The translations under genes were made by a program, and so were the position numbers. From assembly GCA_913056345.1 (NCBI GenBank), contig CAJXMH010000002.1:117273-181272 (forward strand): 64,000 nucleotides of DNA, written 5' to 3'. A model generated the notes under the pieces. That model was given only the letters and a program-made list of their open reading frames with translations. It had not been told where the DNA came from and made no database searches. Each line of letters starts with the position of its first letter. Within the stretch, counting starts at the first letter, position 1. Below are positions 16,947 to 26,318 of the stretch, in pieces. This stretch comes from an uncultured Flavobacteriales bacterium (lineage in GTDB: Bacteria > Bacteroidota > Bacteroidia > Flavobacteriales_E > Vicingaceae).

Positions 16947-19766
16947 ATGCCAAGAAATAAAGCAATCAAGCACACCCTCATTATCGGTAGTGGTCCAATT
17001 GTTATTGGTCAAGCTTGCGAGTTTGATTACTCAGGATCTCAAGCTGCCCGATCTCTTAGAGAAGAAGGGATTACCGTTACGCTAATCAACTCCAATCCCG
17101 CTACAATCATGACAGACCCAGTTATGGCTGATCATGTTTATTTGGAGCCTTTAGAGCTAGAGTCTATTGAAAAGATTCTCAGCGAGCATCCTGATATTGA
17201 TACAGTCTTGCCTACTATGGGTGGGCAAACTGCTTTAAACCTTGCCATTCAATGCGATGAAGTTGGCTTATGGGAAAAATATGCGGTTAAAATGATCGGT
17301 GTAGACATTGATGCAATCAACATCACCGAAGATCGAGATGAATTCAGGACCCTAATGCAGAAAATTGGAGTAGGGGTAGCACCTTCTAAAATTGCAAACT
17401 CATTTTTAGAGGGCAAGAATTTTGCGCAAGAAATTGGTTTTCCATTGGTCATTCGTCCTTCTTATACCTTAGGAGGATCAGGAGCTTCCTTTGTACACAC
17501 TCAAGAGGAATTTGATGAGAAACTTACGCGCGGACTCCATGCATCACCTATCCATGAAGTGATGATCGACAAAGCTGTGTTGGGTTGGAAGGAATATGAA
17601 TTGGAATTGTTGCGGGATGCCAATGATAATGTAATCATCATTTGTTCCATTGAGAACATGGACCCTATGGGAATTCATACTGGAGACTCGATTACTGTTG
17701 CTCCTGCTATGACCTTATCTGATACTACCTATCAAAAAATGCGCGACATGGCCATCAAAATGATGCGCTCGATTGGTGATTTTGCCGGTGGCTGTAATGT
17801 GCAGTTTGCAGTAAGCAATGACGAAAACGAAGATATCATTGCAATTGAGATTAATCCCCGTGTATCAAGGTCATCTGCATTAGCATCTAAAGCTACGGGT
17901 TACCCTATTGCTAAAATTGCTGCTAAGCTTGCAATTGGCTACCACTTGGATGAACTGAAAAACCAAATTACAGGAACTACCTCCGCCTTTTTTGAGCCAA
18001 CTCTTGACTATGTTATAGTTAAAATTCCACGTTGGAACTTTGACAAATTTGATAGTCCTGAGAAAGAACTTGGTTTGCAGATGAAGTCAGTAGGAGAGGT
18101 TATGGGTATAGGACGCTCTTTTCAAGAGGCACTGCAAAAAGCTTGTCAGTCACTTGAAATCAAACGTAATGGACTAGGCGCTGATGGCAAGGAATTGACC
18201 GATCAAGCAAAAATATTGCATAGCCTCAAAAATCCAAGTTGGAACCGTTTGTTCCACTTATATGATGCTATAAAATTGGGAATTCCACTCTCCACTATTT
18301 ACGAAGCCACTTTGATCGATAAATGGTTTTTGAGGCAAATTGATGAATTGATTGGAATAGAGCAGGAGATTGAAAAATTCAACCTTAAAACCCTACCCAA
18401 AGATATTTTATTAGAGGCCAAGCAAAAGGGCTATGCAGATCGGCAGATTGCTCATTTGCTGAATTGTTTAGAAAGTGACGTCTTTGCTAAGAGAGAAGAG
18501 TATGGTCTTAAGCGTGTTTACAAATTAGTTGATACCTGCGCTGCTGAGTTTGAGGCGCAAACACCATACTACTACAGTACTTTTGAAGAAGAAAATGAGT
18601 CTATAGTAAGCGATAAGAAAAAAATCATTGTTTTAGGATCAGGTCCAAACCGGATTGGGCAAGGCATTGAATTTGACTACTGTTGCGTACATGGTATTCT
18701 TGCTGCAAAAGAGTGTGGTTATGAAACCATTATGATCAATTGTAATCCTGAAACAGTTTCTACAGACTTTGATACGGCTGACAAGCTCTACTTTGAGCCT
18801 GTTTTCTGGGAACATATTTATGACATCATCTTGCATGAAAAACCTGAAGGTGTTATTGTACAATTGGGTGGTCAAACAGCCTTGAAACTTGCTGAGAAAC
18901 TTGAACGCTATGGGATCAAGATATTGGGTACAAGTTATGCAGCATTAGATCTAGCTGAGGATAGAGGTAGTTTTTCTGATCTGCTTAAAGAAAATAACAT
19001 CCCTTATCCTAAATACGGTTCAATTGAAACAGCAGATGAGGCAATTGAGTTGAGCCGCGAAATTGGCTTTCCTCTGTTGGTGAGACCTTCTTATGTATTG
19101 GGCGGACAGAGTATGAAAATTGTCATCAACGAGAAGGAACTTGAGCAGCATGTGATTAATATTTTAAGAGACTTGCCAGGTAATAAGATCTTGTTGGACC
19201 ACTTTTTATCAGGAGCAATAGAGGCTGAGGCTGATGCTATTTGTGATGGTGAAGAAGCTTATATCATCGGAATTATGGAACACATTGAGCCTGCGGGGAT
19301 CCACTCAGGAGATTCGTATGCGGTATTACCTCCCTTTGACCTTAGTGAGAAAGTAATGGCTCAAATTCGCGATTACACCAAGAAAATTGCTGTGGCCCTT
19401 GAAACCAAAGGCCTTTTAAATGTGCAGTTTGCCATTAAAGATGACCAAGTTTACATCATAGAAGCTAATCCAAGGGCATCACGCACCGTACCCTTTATTG
19501 CTAAAGCCTATCGCGAGCCTTATGTTAATTATGCAACTAAAGTGATGTTGGGTGAGAAAAAGGTTAAGGATTTCGATTTTAAACCACATCAAGAAGGTTA
19601 TGCCATAAAAATCCCTGTTTTCTCATTTGATAAATTCCCTAAAGTGAATAAGGAATTAGGACCTGAAATGAAATCAACTGGAGAAGCGATTCGTTTTATT
19701 GCCGACTTGAAGGATAAATTCTTTAGAGAAGTCTATTCTGAAAGAAACCTTTACCTTAGTAAGTAA
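16947..19766 (+). CDS. carB: Carbamoyl-phosphate synthase large subunit, lacking the MGS domain
   Basis: 939 residues. The two ATP-grasp halves are both present: 'KHTLIIGSGPIVIGQACEFDYSG' and 'KKIIVLGSGPNRIGQGIEFDYC' open the two halves, and 'FPLVIRPSYTLGGSGA' and 'FPLLVRPSYVLGGQSM' are the paired nucleotide-binding motifs. It makes carbamoyl phosphate from bicarbonate, ammonia (from CarA glutaminase) and two ATP for pyrimidines and arginine. It is about 130 residues shorter than E. coli CarB because the C-terminal MGS-like allosteric domain is absent; it ends '...REVYSERNLYLSK'. carA is not in this window. It starts 122 bp after the previous gene and is followed 2 bp later by DUF4834. Confidence 0.97.
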   Translation: MPRNKAIKHTLIIGSGPIVIGQACEFDYSGSQAARSLREEGITVTLINSNPATIMTDPVMADHVYLEPLELESIEKILSEHPDIDTVLPTMGGQTALNLAIQCDEVGLWEKYAVKMIGVDIDAINITEDRDEFRTLMQKIGVGVAPSKIANSFLEGKNFAQEIGFPLVIRPSYTLGGSGASFVHTQEEFDEKLTRGLHASPIHEVMIDKAVLGWKEYELELLRDANDNVIIICSIENMDPMGIHTGDSITVAPAMTLSDTTYQKMRDMAIKMMRSIGDFAGGCNVQFAVSNDENEDIIAIEINPRVSRSSALASKATGYPIAKIAAKLAIGYHLDELKNQITGTTSAFFEPTLDYVIVKIPRWNFDKFDSPEKELGLQMKSVGEVMGIGRSFQEALQKACQSLEIKRNGLGADGKELTDQAKILHSLKNPSWNRLFHLYDAIKLGIPLSTIYEATLIDKWFLRQIDELIGIEQEIEKFNLKTLPKDILLEAKQKGYADRQIAHLLNCLESDVFAKREEYGLKRVYKLVDTCAAEFEAQTPYYYSTFEEENESIVSDKKKIIVLGSGPNRIGQGIEFDYCCVHGILAAKECGYETIMINCNPETVSTDFDTADKLYFEPVFWEHIYDIILHEKPEGVIVQLGGQTALKLAEKLERYGIKILGTSYAALDLAEDRGSFSDLLKENNIPYPKYGSIETADEAIELSREIGFPLLVRPSYVLGGQSMKIVINEKELEQHVINILRDLPGNKILLDHFLSGAIEAEADAICDGEEAYIIGIMEHIEPAGIHSGDSYAVLPPFDLSEKVMAQIRDYTKKIAVALETKGLLNVQFAIKDDQVYIIEANPRASRTVPFIAKAYREPYVNYATKVMLGEKKVKDFDFKPHQEGYAIKIPVFSFDKFPKVNKELGPEMKSTGEAIRFIADLKDKFFREVYSERNLYLSK

Positions 19767-19768
19767 TT

Positions 19769-20053
19769 ATGGTTCAAGAAGCGGGTTTAATTTCCTTTCT
19801 GCGCACTTTAGCGATAATCCTTCTTATATTTTATGGGATTAGGTTGGTGTTACGCTATCTGGCTCCTATTCTCCTCAAAATGTTTATAAATAAGCAACGT
19901 AAAGCTTATGAAAACACTAGCAGTTCTCATCAAGAACCTTCAGAAGATGGTGAGGTGCATATAAGAGGCAAGAGAAAAAGCCAGAAACAGAATGAGTCGC
20001 TTGGAGACTATGTTGACTATGAAGAAATAGAAGAATCCGAAGAGAAAAAATGA
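19769..20053 (+). CDS. DUF4834 family small membrane protein
   Basis: 94 residues with one transmembrane helix (about residues 10-35) followed by a highly charged tail ending 'EEIEESEEKK'. The pattern 'LIFYGIRLVLRYLAPILLKMF' matches the DUF4834 family that usually precedes YfhO in Bacteroidota. The stop overlaps the yfhO start by four bases (ATGA), so they are coupled. No biochemical role is known. Confidence 0.85.
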   Translation: MVQEAGLISFLRTLAIILLIFYGIRLVLRYLAPILLKMFINKQRKAYENTSSSHQEPSEDGEVHIRGKRKSQKQNESLGDYVDYEEIEESEEKK

Positions 20054-22773
20054 AAAATATCGACTTTAAGAAATTAGTGCCCCATTTAGTTGCTTTGCTG
20101 CTATTTGCAGGTCTTTCTGCCACTTATTTTTATCCTGTTTTACAAGGATATCGTCTAAAGCAAGCTGATATTAAGCAGCATAAAGGCATGTCTCAAGAAT
20201 TGAGAGACCATAAGGAAGAGTTTAATGAAGAGCCTTTGTGGATCGGAAATATGTTTGCCGGTATGCCCGCATATCAGGTTTCTTCAGTGCGCTATAGCGG
20301 AAACATTCTTGGATTTGTTCAGCAAATCCTGACCTTCGGATTAGCTTACCCTATTAGTCTTTTGATTCTTTACATGATCGGTTTTTACATACTGCTCCAG
20401 TCCTTAAAGATCGATCCGTGGGTGTCGATCATTGGTGCAGTTGCTTTTGCCTTTTCTTCTTATTTTATAGTAATCATGGAAGCCGGCCATACTTCCAAAG
20501 GTTTTGCTATTGCATACATGGCACCCGTTTTAGGAGGTGTGATCTCACTGCTAAGGGGAAGAATTTGGATTGGAATGTTTGTTACGGCGCTATTCATGGG
20601 GCTGCAGCTCTATGCCAATCACTTACAAATCACCTATTACCTAATATTACCTTTAGTAGCAGTAGGCTTAGTTGAGCTTATTGGTCAGCATAAAAAGGGG
20701 CAAGCAGCTCAATTTTGGAAAAGAGCTTCACTGGTGGTTGTTGCAGTTCTAATCGGTTTATTACCCAACTTAGGTAACATTTTAACCACTTACGAATATT
20801 CTAAAGCTTCAACCAGAAGTCCATCTGAGTTGACCATCAACCCAGATGGCAGTTCAAATGAGTTGAACAGAAGCACAGGACTTGACAAAGACTACATAAC
20901 CCGCTGGAGTTACGGCTTAGAAGAAACATTTACCTTGCTACTTCCCAACATGAAGGGCGGAAAATCTGGAGCTATTTTAGCCGATCAAGAAGAAATAGAA
21001 CGTTTACGAAGAGAGGACCCTCAGTTCTTTAATTTCATGGTTTCTCAGTATCAAAACAATGGATTCATTGTCAACACTTATTGGGGAAACCAGCCATTTA
21101 CCTCAGGACCTGTATACGCCGGAGCGGTGATTTGTTTTTTAGCCTTTTTAGCCTTCTTTTTTGTGAAAGATCGTTTAATTATTGCTTTGGGTGTGGCGGC
21201 ATTGCTTACTATTTTGCTCTCTTGGGGTAAGAATTTGATGGGCTTGACTGATTTCTTTATCGACTATGTGCCGATGTATAACAAGTTCAGGGCAGTTTCT
21301 ATGATCTTGGTGGTAGTAGAGTTGATTCTTCCGCTCTTAGCAGTCTTGTTTTTATACCGGCTTTATCAAAACCCTGAAGACTTTAAGCAAAAGCAAAAGA
21401 AACTCTTTATTACCATGGGAAGCTTTATCGGGGTTCTGCTTTTATTCTGGCTAAGCCCCACCACATTTTTTAGCTTCTTAAGCGATAGCGAAATAGGCAC
21501 CATGAATACTCAACTTCAGCAGAGTCAGCAAAACTCTCAGCCTATCTATGCGGGTTTTCAAGCAGTTGAAGATTACCGAGTTGAGGTTTTTCAGTCGGAT
21601 ATTATGAATGTATTAAAGTATATTTTGCTAGCCTCGATTTTAATTATAGTCTATGTAATGGGCAAGTTGAATGCTAAGATCATGTTGGCAGGAGTAGGTT
21701 TATTAACTGTGGTAGACTTGTGGACTTTAGATAAGAATTATTTAAATAACCAAGAGAAACCTGGAGCAAGTAGTAAAGCGCCAGATCGCTTCTTGGCTTA
21801 TCAATTACCTATTCGTAATCAGGTTCCCTATCAGGCAAATCCGGTTGATAAACAGATCTTGCAGAAAGAGGTGCAACAAAATCCTGCCTTGGCTCAAACT
21901 ATACAGCAAGAAGTAAATGAATTGAAACAAGATAACCCTAGACCTACCGCGCTAGAGGTCGAAGCAATTCAATTCACTGAGTTGATGCGGGCAACACATT
22001 ACCGTGTTTTGAATACCAATAAAAAAATGGATGAGGATGCTGAAACTGCTTTCTTCCATAAAACACTAGGTGGCTACCACGGTGCTAAAATGAAGAAATA
22101 CCAAGAGCTGATTGATTTTGAGTTGGGTATTGAGCATTTTCAATTGAAACAGGCTTTTCAGCAAGGAGGGGAGCGAGCGGTTCAGCAATTACTGCCGCGT
22201 ATGAACACCGCCAATATGTTGAATGCAAAATACATCATCGGAGCAGTGCCTGCTCAAGAAGGAAGTAGATTGGCTTTGGTGGAAAACCCTAATCGTTTGG
22301 GTAATGCCTGGTTCGTTAACCAGTTAAAGGTTGTAGATGACGCCAATCAAGAAATTAAGGCCTTAGCCAAAATTGATCCCTCCAAAACGGTTGTAGTTCG
22401 TAAAGAAGATCTTGATCAGTTGCAAAAGAATTACAGCAAAAGTAATGGAGATCAAATTCGCTTGAAATCTTACCTTCCAAATAAACTTGTATATGAATAC
22501 AAGGCTTCTGCAGAAAGCTTTGTTGTTTTCTCTGAGATCTATTATGACAAAGGATGGAACGCTTATTTGAATGGAGAAAAACTACCTTTCTATAAGGTAA
22601 ATTATATTTTGAGAGGAATGCCATTACCCTCAGGAGAAGGTGAGTTGGTGTTTAAATTCGAGCCAAGCAGCTATGCCCTCGGGGAAAAAGTAAGTTGGGC
22701 GAGCTCTATCATTTTGGTCTTGCTATTTGGAATGGTGATTTACCAAAAGTTCAAATCTCCAAAAACTGCTTAG
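20050..22773 (+). CDS. YfhO family membrane protein
   Basis: 907 residues. At least a dozen hydrophobic helices occupy the first 560 residues; 'FNEEPLWIGNMFAGMPAYQVSS' is the characteristic YfhO first loop, similar to GT-C type glycosyltransferases (acidic residue ahead of P-L-W). The C-terminal part (about 590-870) is soluble with 'SFVVFSEIYYDKGWNAYLNGEKLPFYKVNYILRGMPLPSGEGELVFKFEP', the conserved YfhO tail, and one last helix. In Firmicutes YfhO glycosylates lipoteichoic acid; in Bacteroidota the acceptor is unknown, but the next genes (glycosyltransferase, sulfotransferase) suggest surface glycan work. Confidence 0.93.
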   Translation: MKNIDFKKLVPHLVALLLFAGLSATYFYPVLQGYRLKQADIKQHKGMSQELRDHKEEFNEEPLWIGNMFAGMPAYQVSSVRYSGNILGFVQQILTFGLAYPISLLILYMIGFYILLQSLKIDPWVSIIGAVAFAFSSYFIVIMEAGHTSKGFAIAYMAPVLGGVISLLRGRIWIGMFVTALFMGLQLYANHLQITYYLILPLVAVGLVELIGQHKKGQAAQFWKRASLVVVAVLIGLLPNLGNILTTYEYSKASTRSPSELTINPDGSSNELNRSTGLDKDYITRWSYGLEETFTLLLPNMKGGKSGAILADQEEIERLRREDPQFFNFMVSQYQNNGFIVNTYWGNQPFTSGPVYAGAVICFLAFLAFFFVKDRLIIALGVAALLTILLSWGKNLMGLTDFFIDYVPMYNKFRAVSMILVVVELILPLLAVLFLYRLYQNPEDFKQKQKKLFITMGSFIGVLLLFWLSPTTFFSFLSDSEIGTMNTQLQQSQQNSQPIYAGFQAVEDYRVEVFQSDIMNVLKYILLASILIIVYVMGKLNAKIMLAGVGLLTVVDLWTLDKNYLNNQEKPGASSKAPDRFLAYQLPIRNQVPYQANPVDKQILQKEVQQNPALAQTIQQEVNELKQDNPRPTALEVEAIQFTELMRATHYRVLNTNKKMDEDAETAFFHKTLGGYHGAKMKKYQELIDFELGIEHFQLKQAFQQGGERAVQQLLPRMNTANMLNAKYIIGAVPAQEGSRLALVENPNRLGNAWFVNQLKVVDDANQEIKALAKIDPSKTVVVRKEDLDQLQKNYSKSNGDQIRLKSYLPNKLVYEYKASAESFVVFSEIYYDKGWNAYLNGEKLPFYKVNYILRGMPLPSGEGELVFKFEPSSYALGEKVSWASSIILVLLFGMVIYQKFKSPKTA

Positions 22774-22774
22774 G

Positions 22775-24067
22775 TTGAAGCGGGTTCTGATCATCGTATA
22801 CTACTGGCCACCTAGTGCAGGTTCCGGAGTGCAACGTTGGTTAAACTTTAGCAAATACCTCACAAAATTTGATTGGCAGCCGGTAGTTTATACCCCTGAA
22901 AACCCTGATTTTGAGCTGCAGGATGAAAGTTTACTTGCTTCCATTAATCCTGAGGTAGAAGTAATAAAGCAGCCCATTTGGGAACCTTACCAGCTGCATA
23001 AGCTAATTAGTGGAAAGCAAAGTGAGAGTAGTAAAACAGCAGGTGTTGTAGACACTAATAAATCTTATTGGTCGAATTGGATCAGAGGCAATGTCTTTGT
23101 GCCTGACCCAAAAGTATTTTGGCGAAAACCATCAGTTAAGTTTTTGAAAAGTTATTTGCAAGAGAATCCCGTAGAGGCTATAATTAGCAGTGGTACACCA
23201 CATTCCATGCATTTAATCGCTTTAGATCTTAAGCAAAGTTTTCCCACAGTACCTTGGATTACTGATTTTCGTGACCCTTGGACTGAGCTAGATATGCTAG
23301 AGAGCTACCACATTTTACCCCTTAGGATGAAGCGTTACCGGAAGCTAGAAAAGAAGGTGCTACAAGCTGCAGACCTAAGCTTAACCACCAGTAAGGTTTG
23401 GGCAGACGATTTTAAACGCTTAGGTGCTAGGAAAACCATGGCCATTACCAATGGTTATGATGAGGAAGACTTTAAGGGAGAAGTAAAGCCATATGATGAA
23501 TTTGTTGTCTCTCATTTTGGACTGTTGAACCACTTACGCAACCCGGAGCAACTTTGGCAAGCCCTGTCTGAATTGATTGAGGAAAACCAAGCTTTCTCAG
23601 AACAGTTTAGGCTTCATTTAGGAGGTACGCTAGACCCAAGAATACTCGATCAGATCAAGCGCTATCCCAACTTGGCCGAAAAGCTAAAAGTTTTTCCTTA
23701 TTTAAGTCATAGGGAAGTGGTAGCAGAGTACCGAAAGTCTTCCCTATTATTGTTACTGCTTTTTAACTCAAAAAGCGGGAGGGGAAATATACCAGGTAAA
23801 TTATTTGAGTATTTAGCTAGCAAGAAAACAATCTTAGCGTTTGGTTCTTCCAAGGGTGATGCAGCAGAGATTGTAGCCAAAACAAAAAATGGAATTTACT
23901 TCAATTACGGTGAAGCTACTGTATCTAAATTGAAGCGAACACTTTTGGATTGCTTTGAAAAGTGGCAAAGCGGTCAGTTAGACCAGCCCGCAATTGATGT
24001 AAGCCAATATTCGAGAAGAAAGCTAACTCAAAAGCTCAGTGAAACCTTAAACCAACTTACTGCTTAA
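22775..24067 (+). CDS. Glycosyltransferase, GT4-like
   Basis: 430 residues, starting with TTG one base after the yfhO stop; no better start exists near it. 'KRVLIIVYYWPPSAGSGVQRW' is the glycine-rich N-terminal GT4 loop seen in Bacteroidota glycosyltransferases. 'LFEYLASKKTILAFGSSKGDAAEIV' near the C-terminus is the donor nucleotide-binding E-x7-E-like region. It should add a sugar from an NDP donor to a surface glycan at the cytoplasmic face. Co-transcribed with yfhO and the sulfotransferase gene. Confidence 0.9.
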   Translation: MKRVLIIVYYWPPSAGSGVQRWLNFSKYLTKFDWQPVVYTPENPDFELQDESLLASINPEVEVIKQPIWEPYQLHKLISGKQSESSKTAGVVDTNKSYWSNWIRGNVFVPDPKVFWRKPSVKFLKSYLQENPVEAIISSGTPHSMHLIALDLKQSFPTVPWITDFRDPWTELDMLESYHILPLRMKRYRKLEKKVLQAADLSLTTSKVWADDFKRLGARKTMAITNGYDEEDFKGEVKPYDEFVVSHFGLLNHLRNPEQLWQALSELIEENQAFSEQFRLHLGGTLDPRILDQIKRYPNLAEKLKVFPYLSHREVVAEYRKSSLLLLLLFNSKSGRGNIPGKLFEYLASKKTILAFGSSKGDAAEIVAKTKNGIYFNYGEATVSKLKRTLLDCFEKWQSGQLDQPAIDVSQYSRRKLTQKLSETLNQLTA

Positions 24068-24070
24068 ACC

Positions 24071-25048
24071 ATGTGCGCTAAACTATCTTCCTTGCTAAAT
24101 ACCCCTACAGAAGTTGAAGCAAAGCCATTTAGAGAGCCAGTTTTTTTGCTTGGTTTAATGCGCAGTGGTACTACCTTGCTCATGAACACTTTATCAGAGC
24201 ATCCGCAGTTATTAAAAGTCGGATTCGAATTAAATAAAGTATGGACAGAAATAGGTGGAGCACCTTGTTCAGTAAATTGTGAATTAAGAACTGCAGGAGA
24301 TCTGAAGCAAGAGTATGCCAACAACATGACAGCCTATTTTCAATCATACATTGAAGATTCCAAATCATTTAAGCGGCATTTAGCTCGCTGGTCAGCAAAG
24401 CGTTATTATGGTTCTGGCGGTATTTTTTATGATTGGGAACAAGTTCATCCTATGAACAAGTCGCCTCATTTGTCAAATAAAGTTTCTTATGTAAACGCCA
24501 TGTTTCCTAAATCAAAGTTCGTAACCCTTGTTCGTTCTTTAGAAGGGCAAGTTGCTAGTATGAAAATGCATTTTATGAGCTACCAAAAGGATGGCGACTG
24601 GACTTTTTATCTGCCTAAGGAGCAAGGAAGCTGTTGGACCAATTATCAGGGAGAGGTACCAAAAGAGATTCCGAAAGATCGTTTGTTTCCAGGAAATTTT
24701 GAACTGCTTGCAGAAGCATGGTTGAGGCTCAACAAGCTTATGTTAACCCAACTGCAAGAGGTGTCCAAAGCCCAACGTTTGGTTTTAACCTATGAACAAT
24801 TAGTTGAAAACCAGTCAGATTCCCTTTCTAGGATATTTGATTTCTTAGAACTTGATTCAAAGCACCAAGGTAAGGTGCAGCAGATCTGTCAGAAAAAGCG
24901 AAAAGTTCAAAATACGACAACCTCAGGCAATCCTTTAGAGAAGTGGAAGAAGTACCTAACTCAAGAAGAGCAAAATATTTTGGAAAGTTTTAGGGAAAGG
25001 AATAAAGAGCAGATTGCTGAAATAGAGCAACTTCTTGCACAACTTTAG
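24071..25048 (+). CDS. Sulfotransferase family protein (PAPS-dependent)
   Basis: 325 residues. 'FLLGLMRSGTTLLMNTLSEHP' at residues 26-46 is the 5'-phosphosulfate loop with R-S-G-T-T at 31-35, and 'SKFVTLVRSLEGQVASMK' (about residues 155-172) is the 3'-phosphate motif (R and S). These two motifs are the signature of PAPS-using sulfotransferases. Sited 3 bp after a glycosyltransferase, it probably sulfates a surface glycan. The gene starts at ATG 24071; no PAPS synthesis genes are in the window. Confidence 0.88.
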   Translation: MCAKLSSLLNTPTEVEAKPFREPVFLLGLMRSGTTLLMNTLSEHPQLLKVGFELNKVWTEIGGAPCSVNCELRTAGDLKQEYANNMTAYFQSYIEDSKSFKRHLARWSAKRYYGSGGIFYDWEQVHPMNKSPHLSNKVSYVNAMFPKSKFVTLVRSLEGQVASMKMHFMSYQKDGDWTFYLPKEQGSCWTNYQGEVPKEIPKDRLFPGNFELLAEAWLRLNKLMLTQLQEVSKAQRLVLTYEQLVENQSDSLSRIFDFLELDSKHQGKVQQICQKKRKVQNTTTSGNPLEKWKKYLTQEEQNILESFRERNKEQIAEIEQLLAQL

Positions 25049-25066
25049 TGTCTACTGTATAATTGT

Positions 25067-25074
25067 TAATTTTG
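25067..25074 (+). promoter_or_regulatory. Putative -7 box for the Kelch/T9SS gene
   Basis: TAATTTTG matches TAnnTTTG exactly, 22 bp before the ATG at 25096. It lies inside the stretch that a TTG start at 25063 would make coding, so it supports the downstream ATG as the true start. A TTG at the -33 distance is not seen. Confidence 0.45.
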
Positions 25075-25095
25075 TTTAAATTAAATACCCAAATT

Positions 25096-26298
25096 ATGAA
25101 TCGACTACTCGTCACACTTTCTTTTCTTTGTTTTTTGTCAACTGCCCTTGAAGCCCAAGTTTGGACTCAGAAAGCTAGTTTTGTCGGAAATTCAAGGCTT
25201 AATGCTTCAACTATAGCTGATGAGAATAAGGTGTTTCTTTTTGGAGGTCGTGCTTCACAAGGAGGGACTATATATAAAGATTTATGGGAGTATTTTCCAT
25301 CTACAGATTCTTGGGCCAATAGAGCAGACTGTCCTGGTGCACCTAGGACTGGAGCAGTAGGATTTGCCATTGATTCTAGTTTCTTTTTTGGATTAGGTTG
25401 GTCGGGTACTTCTTCAGTAAAGGATTTCTATGAGTATTTCCCTTCAACAAATAGTTGGTCAACAAGGGCTTTATTTCCAGGATCACAGACTAGAAATGCA
25501 GCATATGGCTCTTGTCTTGGAAAGGGTTACATATTGGGTGGAGCATCGGGAAGTGGATCTATTTCTTCTGAGTTTTGGGAGTATGATCCTACAAATAATA
25601 GTTGGACACAAATCACAAACAATCCACTTGGAAGCAGATCTAATGCAAAATCCTTTACCATTGATAGTTTGATCTATTTTGGATTTGGTCATGATTTTAC
25701 AACAAATAAGAGTGACGTTTGGTCTTATAATCCAATCACGAACATCTGGACTCAATTACCTGCTTTCCCTGGTTCATCTAGAATGTCCCCATTAGTTGTA
25801 GCAGCTGACGGAAAAGCTATTGTTGGAGGTGGTCAGCAATATGGAGTAGGAGTTGTTTTAAGTGATTTTTACGAATATGATCCTTCAACAAACCAGTGGA
25901 CAACCTTAGCAAATAATTTGATTCCTCGAAGATCTTTCCCTTCGTATTTTAACCACAATGGCTCAGGATTTGTATTTGGAGGTCGTAATCCTACAGGTGG
26001 TTCTTATTCAGATTTATGGCAAGTAGATTTTATTTCAACAGGAGCACAAGAAAATCTTTCAAACCATAGGACTCTCCAAATCTATCCTAATCCAGCGAAC
26101 CAAAATTTAACTGTACATTTTGAAGAATCTGGATTTGCTCCCTATGAGTTGAGAGATTTATTAGGGAAAACTGTTTTTTCAGGGGAAATTAGATCAGGCC
26201 ATTTGTTTGACTTATCAAGTTTAGAAGCGGGTGTCTACTTTTTCGTTTTAAATAGTGCAGATAAGTTACTTACCAAGAAGGTCGTAATTTCAAGATAA
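25096..26298 (+). CDS. Kelch-repeat protein with T9SS type A sorting domain
   Basis: 400 residues from ATG 25096. A signal peptide ends TALEAQ; a TTG start at 25063 is open but adds 11 residues before the signal and is unlikely. Kelch-type blades follow: 'VFLFGGRAS...YKDLWEYFPSTDSW', 'FFFGLGWSG...KDFYEYFPSTNSW', 'GYILGGASG...SEFWEYDPTNNSW' and more, about six in all. The C-terminus 'LQIYPNPANQNLTVHFEESG ... AGVYFFVLNSADKLLTKKVVISR' is a T9SS sorting domain. It is an exported propeller placed between surface-glycan genes with its own promoter, so it may be an insertion into the cluster rather than a functional member. Confidence 0.92.
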   Translation: MNRLLVTLSFLCFLSTALEAQVWTQKASFVGNSRLNASTIADENKVFLFGGRASQGGTIYKDLWEYFPSTDSWANRADCPGAPRTGAVGFAIDSSFFFGLGWSGTSSVKDFYEYFPSTNSWSTRALFPGSQTRNAAYGSCLGKGYILGGASGSGSISSEFWEYDPTNNSWTQITNNPLGSRSNAKSFTIDSLIYFGFGHDFTTNKSDVWSYNPITNIWTQLPAFPGSSRMSPLVVAADGKAIVGGGQQYGVGVVLSDFYEYDPSTNQWTTLANNLIPRRSFPSYFNHNGSGFVFGGRNPTGGSYSDLWQVDFISTGAQENLSNHRTLQIYPNPANQNLTVHFEESGFAPYELRDLLGKTVFSGEIRSGHLFDLSSLEAGVYFFVLNSADKLLTKKVVISR

Positions 26299-26318
26299 AA
26301 TAAGACTTTTACGCACCT

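Noticed and set aside
25063..25095. TTG start that extends the Kelch protein by 11 residues
   Set aside because: A -7 box lies inside this stretch and the signal peptide begins at ATG 25096.
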